A stretch of DNA of 64,000 bases from NCBI RefSeq assembly GCF_015558785.1, contig NZ_JADMOP010000001.1, forward strand, positions 62,001-126,000. Direction: 5' to 3'. The notes under the pieces are model-generated. The model was not told the origin of the DNA. It saw only the letters and a list, made by a program, of their open reading frames with translations, and ran no database searches. Made by a program: the position numbers and the translations under genes. Each line of letters begins with the position of its first letter. The first letter of the stretch is position 1. Positions 8,823 to 16,320 of the stretch are shown here, one piece after another. Source of the DNA: Collinsella aerofaciens. Lineage in GTDB: Bacteria > Actinomycetota > Coriobacteriia > Coriobacteriales > Coriobacteriaceae.

Positions 8823-8961
8823 CTCACGCCGCTTCCAAGACGGACACGGTGTTGCACCACAATTCCGCGAATTGGTGCCTGCATCTGGAGTTTAACTGAC
8901 GATGCCAAATATGCCATAAACTAATAGCGTTATTGACTTTTAGTATTGCGAGGACTCCTCT

Positions 8962-11301
8962 ATGGCTGGTAACCACTTTAAGAACGGCGACGGCGAGCGC
9001 TCTGCAGTTCCGCCGCGTTCAAATGGGGCTGGAAACGCTGGCGTACCGAGTGGATCCAGCCAAAACGGTGCTGGCAACCGTACGTCTCCGGGCGAAACGG
9101 CGATGTTTGCCGCTCTGTACGAACAGTCTCAAAAGGCAAAACAGGCTGGTCGCGTAGGCAGGCAGGCATTTCCGGGCGGGGCGGGCTCTGCGGCTTCGTC
9201 GGCCGGGGTCCGTCCGGCGCCAACGGGCGGTGCGAATGTTGCCGGTCCCACTGGCCCCGCTAACAACGCAAATCGCGCCCACAACGCCAGCCCCATCAAC
9301 TCTGCCAATCCCGCCAATAGTGCTTCTTCTGCTGGAGACGCAGGGCTTACGGGTAACCTAGGCACCATCTATACAGGCGCTTCCGAAACCGGCACGTTTG
9401 CCCGTCTTGATGACGACGGTGCCGAGTTTAAGGGTTCGGGCTCTAAAGAAGATTATTACGATTTTGGCTTGAACTACGGCGGCGATTCCTCGACGAGCTC
9501 GACCTCGAACGGCCTGGTTCGTCATCGCCATCGCAAAGGCGAGCGCAAGAAGCGCCGCGTTACAGCCGTTGTCGCTGCCATCGTTGTGGTGGTTCTTGTC
9601 GCGTTTGGCGTGAGCGGCTTCATGCTGCTTAACTCGGCAAAAACCGTGAAGAGTCAGGCAAAGGAAACTGTCGAGATTGTCGGTGGCCTTAAGGACAAGG
9701 TCACGTCGGGCGATTTTTCGACCCTGCCCGACGATGCGAAAAAGATCGACGAGCTCTGCAGCAGCATGAAGAAGGAGACCTCGAGCCCGGTGTGGACGAT
9801 GGCTTCATTCATCCCAGTGTACGGCAGCGACATTAACGCCGCCCGCACCATGGTCGACGCTCTGTCCGATGTTTCGAGCGGCGCGCTGGTCCCCATGGCC
9901 GATAATCTCGCTCAGGCAACGCCCGGCAAGCTGTTCCAGAACGGGACAATCAACGTGTCCGCGCTGCAGGCGGTCGCCGATTCGCTCTCCGATGGCTCAA
10001 AGGTGTTCAAGAGCGCCAACAAAAAGGTGCAGAGTATTGGCGATACGCATATCGCCCAGGTGACCGAGCTGGTCGATAAGGCAAAGGACGGCTTTGCCGT
10101 CCTGGACGGTGCAGTCGACGCGGCGGAGAAGGTCGCCCCCGTTCTGCCCCAGATGCTCGGCGCCAACGGCCAGACGCGCAACTATCTTGTGTACGCCATG
10201 AACAACGTCGAGATCCGTGCTTGCGGCGGTTTTGGTGGTTCGCAAGGTTTGATTTCAGTCACCGATGGCCAGATGTCAATCGGCGACTTTGTTCCCCGCA
10301 TTGGACTCAGTGAGGACGAGGCGGTCGAGAGCGTCGACGAAGAGGACGAGGCGCTGTTTGGTGACCACAGTAACCTATACAACTCTGGTAACACGTATTC
10401 GCCCGATTGGCCCCGCAACTCGCAGCGTGTTGCCGCACTGTGGAAGTCCCAGTATGGGCAGGACGTCGATGGCGTCGTCGGCATCGATCCGGTGTTCTTG
10501 CAGTACCTGCTGGGCCTTGTCGGTAATGTCTCGCTGCCCGATGGCACGGTCGTCGACGGTACCAACGCGGCGAAGGTTCTCATGCACGATGTGTATTGGA
10601 ACTATCCGGTCGAGGAATCGGACGGCATCTTTGCATCTGTTGCCAGCGCCGCCTTCGACAAGATTCTCGGTGGCATCGGTGACGTCGACGTTACGAAGCT
10701 TGTCGGTGCATTCGAGCGCGGTGCCGAAGAGGGCCGTCTGATTGCTTGGATGAGAAACGATGATGAGCAGAATGCCATCAAGGAGATGGGCATTGACGCT
10801 TCGCTGCCCGATCCGGATGACCCGAGTGCCGATCCCGTTGCCGGCGTTTACTTTAACAACCTGAGCTTCTCCAAGCTCGACTGGTACCTGAACGCCGACA
10901 CGCAGATTGGCCAGGGCGTGAAGAACGGCGATGGCACGTACTCCTATCGCATCACCGTTACCCTGAAGAACATCATGACGCAGGAGGAGGCTGGCAAGCT
11001 GCCCGACTACGTTGCGGCGAGCGCACGCGATGCCGCACGTGACGACGAACGTCTGAATGTCTCGCTGTTTGCCCCGACGGGTGGCAGCATCAGTGACCTT
11101 ACGGTTGAGGGGACCCAGTTTGGGCTAGGTGCCGCAACTTGGCATGGAATTCCCTTCTATTCGGGAACCGTTGACCTGCATGCGGGCGAGACGACAACGA
11201 TCACGTATACGTTGACCACGTCGGCTGAGGCGGGGGACAAGCCGCTTGCGCTGCGTCAGACTCCTACGTGCCAGGCAGCTCGCGACAGCGCTTCGGCGTA
11301 G
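8962..11301 (+). CDS. DUF4012 membrane-anchored protein
   Basis: The 779-residue protein starts with about 180 low-complexity residues rich in Gly, Ala, Asn and Ser (including several Asn-Ala-Asn-Pro-like repeats), then a basic patch RHRHRKGERKKRR and one transmembrane helix at about residues 195-217 (VVAAIVVVVLVAFGVSGFML). The outside part, to the C-terminus, is a DUF4012 domain, with the typical LVYAMNNVEIRACGGFGGSQG near residue 410. DUF4012 proteins occur in Gram-positive bacteria next to cell-surface polysaccharide genes; their activity is unknown. ATG 8962 is preceded by GAGGA. A terminator at 11339-11372 separates it from glmM, so the two genes share cell-envelope context but not necessarily a transcript. 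Confidence 0.85.
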   Translation: MAGNHFKNGDGERSAVPPRSNGAGNAGVPSGSSQNGAGNRTSPGETAMFAALYEQSQKAKQAGRVGRQAFPGGAGSAASSAGVRPAPTGGANVAGPTGPANNANRAHNASPINSANPANSASSAGDAGLTGNLGTIYTGASETGTFARLDDDGAEFKGSGSKEDYYDFGLNYGGDSSTSSTSNGLVRHRHRKGERKKRRVTAVVAAIVVVVLVAFGVSGFMLLNSAKTVKSQAKETVEIVGGLKDKVTSGDFSTLPDDAKKIDELCSSMKKETSSPVWTMASFIPVYGSDINAARTMVDALSDVSSGALVPMADNLAQATPGKLFQNGTINVSALQAVADSLSDGSKVFKSANKKVQSIGDTHIAQVTELVDKAKDGFAVLDGAVDAAEKVAPVLPQMLGANGQTRNYLVYAMNNVEIRACGGFGGSQGLISVTDGQMSIGDFVPRIGLSEDEAVESVDEEDEALFGDHSNLYNSGNTYSPDWPRNSQRVAALWKSQYGQDVDGVVGIDPVFLQYLLGLVGNVSLPDGTVVDGTNAAKVLMHDVYWNYPVEESDGIFASVASAAFDKILGGIGDVDVTKLVGAFERGAEEGRLIAWMRNDDEQNAIKEMGIDASLPDPDDPSADPVAGVYFNNLSFSKLDWYLNADTQIGQGVKNGDGTYSYRITVTLKNIMTQEEAGKLPDYVAASARDAARDDERLNVSLFAPTGGSISDLTVEGTQFGLGAATWHGIPFYSGTVDLHAGETTTITYTLTTSAEAGDKPLALRQTPTCQAARDSASA

Positions 11302-11338
11302 GGTTTTTCTGGTAGCCCAGATAATCGAGTACCATTTT

Positions 11339-11372
11339 GGGGCGGACAGGCAATCTGTTCGCCCCTGTTTTG
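11339..11372 (+). terminator. Terminator between the DUF4012 gene and glmM
   Basis: GGGGCGGACAG at 11339-11349 pairs with CTGTTCGCCCC at 11355-11365 over a 5-base loop, followed by TGTTTTG. It ends 12 bases before the glmM start, so it could also act as a leader attenuator. Confidence 0.75.
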
Positions 11373-11384
11373 TAAGGAGAGTAC

Positions 11385-12716
11385 ATGAAGTACTTTGGCA
11401 CCGATGGCTTTCGCGGCGAGGCCAACGTTGGGCTGACGGTAGAGCACGCTTATAAGATCGGCCGCTTTGTGGGTTGGTATTACGGTGCCAACCGCGGGGC
11501 CAAGGCGCGCGTAATCGTGGGCAAGGACACGCGCCGCTCGAGCTATATGTTCGAGGCGGCGCTGGTGAGCGGTCTGGTCGCGAGCGGCGCAGACGCCTAT
11601 ATGCTGCACGTGATTCCCACGCCGGGCGTGGCACATCAGACCGTCGAGGGCTGCTTCGATTGCGGCATCATGATCAGTGCGAGCCACAATCCGTTTTGCG
11701 ATAACGGCATTAAGCTCGTCAACAGCGACGGCTTTAAGATGGATGAGGACGTGCTGGAACTCATCGAGGACTATATCGATGGCAAGAGCGAGGTGCCGCT
11801 GGCCACGGGTAACCACATTGGTGCCACAGTGGACTACATGCAGGGTCGCAACCGCTATATTGCCTCGCTCATTGCAAGCGCGAACTTTTCGCTGCAGGGC
11901 GTCAAGATCGGTCTCGACTGTGCCAACGGCTCGGCTTCCTCGGTTGCCAAGCCGGTGTTCGATGCGCTGGGCGCCGATGTGCGTGTAATCAATGCCGCGC
12001 CCGATGGCTTTAACATTAACGTCGACTGCGGCTCCACGCATATGGAGCGCCTGCAGCGCCACGTGGTGGAGCAGGGCCTGGACGTGGGCTTTGCCTATGA
12101 CGGCGATGCTGACCGCTGCCTGGCGGTGGATGAACGCGGCCGCGTGGTCGACGGCGACCAGATTCTGTACGTGTGCGGCGTGTATCTGAACAAGCACGGG
12201 CGTCTCTCGGGCGGTACCGTGGTGCCGACGATTGCCAGCAACTTTGGCCTGATCAAGTCACTGGAGCTTGCCGGCCTGAGCGCCGTGACCAGCGGCGTGG
12301 GCGACCGTCACGTGTATGCCAAGATGCGCGAGGGCGGCTACAGCCTGGGCGGCGAGCAGACGGGCCATACGATCTTTGGCGATATCGAGCGCACGGGCGA
12401 CGGCATTATGACCTCGCTGCGCGTGATGGAAGTGATTCGTGCCGAGCGCGAGACGCTCTCGCAGCTTACGGCTCCGTGCAAGCTGCTGCCGCAGGCGCAG
12501 ATTGCCGTGCGCGTGGCGGACAAGGACGCCGCGCTCGAGAACATGGGCGTGCAGAACGCCATCGCCGAGGCCGAGGCGTCGCTGGCGGATGAGGGCCGCG
12601 TGCTCGTGCGCAAGAGCGGAACCGAGTCGGTGATTCGTGTGCTGGCTGAGGCTCCGGACCAATCGGCCGCCGACGCCGCCATGAAGCGCATCGCCGCCGC
12701 ACTGGAAGCTCTGTAG
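11385..12716 (+). CDS. glmM: Phosphoglucosamine mutase
   Basis: The 443-residue enzyme converts glucosamine-6-phosphate to glucosamine-1-phosphate on the way to UDP-GlcNAc for peptidoglycan. The N-terminus KYFGTDGFRGEAN is the family signature. The phosphoserine loop reads MISASHNPF at about residues 98-106, the metal-binding loop is AYDGDADRCLAVD at about 234-246, the sugar loop is GGEQTGH near 323, and the phosphate loop is VRKSGTESVIRVLAE near 410. Length matches the family. TAAGGAG lies 5 bases before ATG 11385. It appears to be a single-gene unit followed by a perfect hairpin at 12717-12742. Confidence 0.97.
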   Translation: MKYFGTDGFRGEANVGLTVEHAYKIGRFVGWYYGANRGAKARVIVGKDTRRSSYMFEAALVSGLVASGADAYMLHVIPTPGVAHQTVEGCFDCGIMISASHNPFCDNGIKLVNSDGFKMDEDVLELIEDYIDGKSEVPLATGNHIGATVDYMQGRNRYIASLIASANFSLQGVKIGLDCANGSASSVAKPVFDALGADVRVINAAPDGFNINVDCGSTHMERLQRHVVEQGLDVGFAYDGDADRCLAVDERGRVVDGDQILYVCGVYLNKHGRLSGGTVVPTIASNFGLIKSLELAGLSAVTSGVGDRHVYAKMREGGYSLGGEQTGHTIFGDIERTGDGIMTSLRVMEVIRAERETLSQLTAPCKLLPQAQIAVRVADKDAALENMGVQNAIAEAEASLADEGRVLVRKSGTESVIRVLAEAPDQSAADAAMKRIAAALEAL

Positions 12717-12742
12717 TTACGCGGTTTTACCAAACCGCGTAA
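12717..12742 (+). terminator. Perfect hairpin abutting the glmM stop
   Basis: TTACGCGGTTT and AAACCGCGTAA form an 11-bp stem with a 4-base loop starting at the first base after the stop codon. No T run follows, so termination strength is uncertain. Confidence 0.5.
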
Positions 12743-12791
12743 CTGCTCGACGTTGCCAAGACGTCGGCGTCAACCTAGTTGGCGTTCAAAG

Positions 12792-12911
12792 AGTAGTCAT
12801 TGGGGACGTTCTTAAACGACTAGTCATCGGGGACACTCTTCGTCATCCGTGCTTCTGGCTGGCAAAGAGTGTCCCAAACGACTGGTCATTAAAGAACGTC
12901 CCCAACGACTA
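12792..12911. repeat. Compound palindromic intergenic repeat
   Basis: Two arms of nearly 50 bases (12792-12840 and 12865-12911) are inverted copies of each other. Each arm holds two related subunits built on GGGGAC-TTCTT and GGGGACACTCTT joined by ACGACTAGTCAT-like sequence. It lies between convergent genes and looks like a REP/BIME-type dispersed element. Confidence 0.7.
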
Positions 12912-12916
12912 GGTGG

Positions 12917-12952
12917 AAAAAGGGGCGCCGCGGATAGATCCTGCGGCGCCCC
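12917..12952 (-). terminator. Terminator of the M32 carboxypeptidase gene
   Basis: GGGGCGCCGC and GCGGCGCCCC form a 10-bp stem around an 11-base loop, and on the minus strand a run of five T follows. Confidence 0.8.
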
Positions 12953-12978
12953 TCTTGCGTTGGCGTGTTGCCTAGGCT

Positions 12979-14555
12979 TTACAGCTCGTAGAGCGTGGTG
13001 AACTTGTCCTGCAGGTAGCTGCAGTAGTAGCGGGCGTCGAATGCCATGCCGCAGGCGCCCTTGATGAGCTCCGGCGCGTCCTTGGCGCGGCCCCACTGCC
13101 AAATGTGCTCGCCCAGCCAGGCGCGGACGGGTGTCAGGTCGCCGCTCGCGCAGGCGCTGGTAAGGTCGACACCGTCGCGGCACATGGCCGGCACGAACAT
13201 GGCGTCGTAGGCGCTGCCCAGCGCATAGGTGGGGAAGTAGCCAAACGAGCCGCCGCTCCAGTGCGTATCCTGCAGGCAGCCACGCGTGTCGTCGGGAACC
13301 GGAATGCCCAGGTACTCGTCCATAAAGCGATTCCAAAGCGCGGGGATATCCTTGGCTGTAGCCTCACCGGCAAACAGCATGCGCTCAATCTCGTAGCGCA
13401 CCATAATATGCAGCGGGTAGGTGAGCTCGTCGGCCTCGGTACGGATCAGCGATGGCTGAGCGATGTTCACGGCGTGGTAGAGCGCATCTTCGTCCACGTT
13501 ACCGTAGACCTCGGGCGCGTGACGGCGCAGCACCTCGAGCAGCGGTCCCATAAAGGCGCGGCTGCGACCCACGGTGTTCTCAAAGAAGCGGCTCTGGCTC
13601 TCGTGGATGCCCATGGAGGTGCCACCCTCCAGGCACGTGCGCGCATAGGCGGGGTTCACGCCCAGCTCGTACATGGTGTGACCGGCCTCGTGGATGATGC
13701 TGTAGACGTTGGAGATGCAGTCGTCCTCGTAGATGTGCGTGGCGATGCGCGCGTCACCCACGGCAAAGCCCTCGCTAAACGGATGCTCGGTAAAGGCAAG
13801 CGTGGTGTCGTCCAGGTCTAGGCCGACGAGCTTCATAAGGTCAAAGCTCATGGCGCGCTGGGCGGCCTCGGGCACGCGGGCATGCAAAAAGTCGGCAGCG
13901 GGCTGCTGGCCGCGCTCGCCGATGGCGTGCACGAGCGGCACGACCGTGGCCTTAACCTCCTCGCAAAACGCGTCGAAGCTCTTGGCAGAAAGGCCGCGCT
14001 CGTACTGGTCGAGCCAAACGTCGTATGGGTCGCGCTTGGGGTCCATGAGCTCGGCCTGATGCTTAAGCTGGGCGACGATTCTATCCACATAGGGCTCAAA
14101 GCTCGCCCAGTCATTGGCCGTCTTGGCCTTGTGCCACACGGCGTCGGCCTCGCAGGTGAGCCTGGTCCAGGCCTCGGCTTCTTCGGTGGGAATGGCGCTT
14201 GCCTCGCGCTGGTCGCGGCCGAGCACGCGAATCTCGTCGAGCAGCTGCGGGTCGTCGATCTTGCCGCCTGCAACCGTCTCACGCGCGAGAGAGAGCGCAC
14301 GAGCTCAACGGACTTTTTGCTGGTCAGGAGCTTGTGATGTTCGCCGGCAAGGGTGCCCATAGCATCGGCGCGGGCCGCGGCGCCGTTGGCGGGGGCAATC
14401 GTCGCGCCATCGAACTCGGCAATCTTGAGCAGGTACTCGCGGGTCCACAGTTTGCCTTCGAGCTTGCGGAGCTTCTTGACGGCCTTGCCCGTCTTGGCGC
14501 TCTTAGAGGCCTTGGCCACGGCGGCCTTGGCCTTCTTATCGAGTTTCTTTCCCAT
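12979..14555 (-). pseudogene. M32 carboxypeptidase, frameshifted
   Basis: Two overlapping frames together encode one M32 metallocarboxypeptidase of about 525 residues. The N-terminal part (ATG 14555) has a Lys/Ala-rich 35-residue extension, then LWTREYLLKIAEFDGATIAP and RADAMGTLAGEHHKLL, equivalent to the family start. The C-terminal part holds the catalytic HEXXH (HEAGH), the following GGTSMGIHESQSRFFEN, and ends in CSYLQDKFTTLYEL. The frames join near 14285-14300, where the plus strand reads GCGCGAGAGAGAGCGC. In the downstream frame the sequence continues upstream sensibly as LARETVAGGKIDD, so a one-base gain or two-base loss in the GA tract is the only lesion. It may be a real broken gene, a phase-variable switch or a sequence error. 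The intact protein would trim peptides from the C-terminus. Confidence 0.85.
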
Positions 14556-14697
14556 ACCTATATCCTTGATCTCGCAGACCGGACGCCACGGGTGGGCGTG
14601 CGGCCAGTTTGCACAGCTACCTGTCTTGTACCCAGTGCGAACAAAACGGAACGCGGCGATATACTCGCAGAATGTGTTATCCTATAGCCCAATGCGT

Positions 14698-14975
14698 TGA
14701 CGGAGAGGGTTTTGCCCGCCGCGTCGCCGGCAAGAGAGGGAAGGTCATGGGCTGCAAGCCTTCCTACGGTGGCAAGGGCCAAGCGTTCACTCCCGAGCAG
14801 CAACCTCAACGGGCGCGCGGCCAGCGGCAGCGAAGCCCCAGTAGGGAAGCCGTGAGCCTCGCGATAAGGGGCGCAGAGTGGGCACGGCGGGCCAGACATC
14901 CGCCGGGTCAAACAAGGTGGTACCGCGGAATTCAACCGTCCTTGGGCAATGCACATGCCCGAGGGCGGTTTTTTG
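14698..14975 (+). promoter_or_regulatory. T-box leader for phenylalanine upstream of pheS
   Basis: The T-box core AAGGTGGTACCGCGG lies at 14914-14928, and a terminator (CCGTCCTTGGGC/GCCCGAGGGCGG then six T) spans 14936-14974. In Stem I, GGAG at 14702 can pair with CTCC at 14790; the triplet just before it is TTC at 14786-14788 followed by A, the expected place for a phenylalanine specifier. The bulge TGGT is complementary to ACCA, the 3' end expected of a tRNA-Phe with discriminator A, as found at 39533. Uncharged tRNA-Phe would therefore stabilise the antiterminator and switch on pheS. Confidence 0.9.
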
Positions 14976-15059
14976 TTACCGAACCGGGCCGCGTTTTCGC
15001 AGCGCCAAGCGGCATCGGTCGCCCCGGCAAGCGAATGCGCGAGAGACGAAAGGGAAGAC

Positions 15060-16136
15060 ATGAGTCTGATTGATGATCTGGTCAAACTCGAGGAAGAGGC
15101 CAAGGAGCTCGTTGCAGGCGCCGACGACGCCGCCAAGCTCGAGGCTGCGCGCGTTGAGCTGCTCGGCCGCAAGGGCCGCATCACCGGCCTGATGCGCATG
15201 ATGGGCAAGCTCGCCCCCGAGGATCGTCCCGTGATGGGCAAGCGCGCCAACGAGATGCGCCAGCTGATCGAGGGCATGTTCGACGAGCGCACTACCGAGA
15301 TGAAGGCCGCCGCCCTCAAGCGCGCACTGGAGCACGACGCCGTCGACATCACGCTGCCGGGCATCCGTCCGCAGATCGGTCACCAGCACCTGATCAAGCA
15401 GATCATCGAGGAGGCCGAGGACATCTTCTGCGGCATCGGCTACACCGTCGAGTCCGGCCCCATGGTCGACACCTCCTACTACAACTTCACCGCGCTCAAC
15501 GCCCCCATGGATCACCCGAGCCGCTCGGCCCGCGATACCTTCTACGTGGTCGACAACAACCCCGGCAGCGTCGCGCATCCCGAGGCTCACGCTCACGGCG
15601 AGTCCGACGTGCTGCTGCGCACCCAGACCTCGGGCGTGCAGATCCACACCATGGAGTCGCAGAAGCCGCCCATCTACATGATCTGCCCGGGCACTGTCTA
15701 CCGTCCCGACACGGCCGACGCCTGTCACCTGCCGCAGTTCAACCAGATTGAGGGCCTGGTCGTCGACGAGGGTATCACCTTTGGCGATCTTAAGGGCACG
15801 CTTGACTACTTTGTTAAGTGCATGTTTGGCGAGGACCGCAAGACGCGCTACCGCCCGCACTTCTTCCCCTTCACCGAGCCCAGCTGCGAGGTGGACGTGA
15901 GCTGCCACGTCTGCGGCGGCAAGGGCTGCAACTTCTGCAAGCACAGCGGCTGGATTGAGATCCTGGGCTGCGGCATGGTCGACCCCAACGTTCTGATCAA
16001 CTGCGGCATCGACCCCGAGAAGTACACCGGCTTCGCCTTTGGTATTGGCGCCGAGCGCGTCGCGGCACTGCGCTACGACTTGCCTGACCTTAGAACTCTC
16101 ATGACTGGCGATATGCGCTTCTTGAATCAGTTCTAG
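15060..16136 (+). CDS. pheS: Phenylalanyl-tRNA synthetase alpha subunit
   Basis: The 358-residue catalytic subunit charges tRNA-Phe as an alpha2-beta2 complex with PheT. The N-terminal coiled coil (residues about 1-85) binds the tRNA. Class II motif 1 surrounds [17 protein letters not shown], motif 2 is around [21 protein letters not shown], and motif 3 is [13 protein letters not shown] near the C-terminus. The segment [25 protein letters not shown] is typical. ATG 15060 follows AAAGGGAAG at 5 bases. Expression should be set by the T-box leader immediately upstream. Confidence 0.97.
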   Translation: [358 protein letters not shown]

Positions 16137-16320
16137 GCTGCGGCTTGCCCAAGCACGACACCTCGGCGCTCATTCGTCGCTTGCGTACCAAAGTACGCGG
16201 CGCTCCTCTTTCGGGCCGATCTGCCGCACTTGGACAACCCTCGCTTTGTAAGGAATGTTCACAAAGTTGAAGTTTCCACCTGCATCTCTTCGCAGGCTTT
16301 CAGTATGAAAGGAGAGCTAG
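16137..16320. other. pheS-pheT spacer with a small hairpin
   Basis: The two genes usually abut but here lie 184 bases apart. The spacer holds GCGTAC-CAAA-GTACGC at about 16182-16197 and two related CTGC-GC-CTTG-CAA sequences at its ends. No T run or promoter is obvious, and read-through from pheS is likely. Confidence 0.45.
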
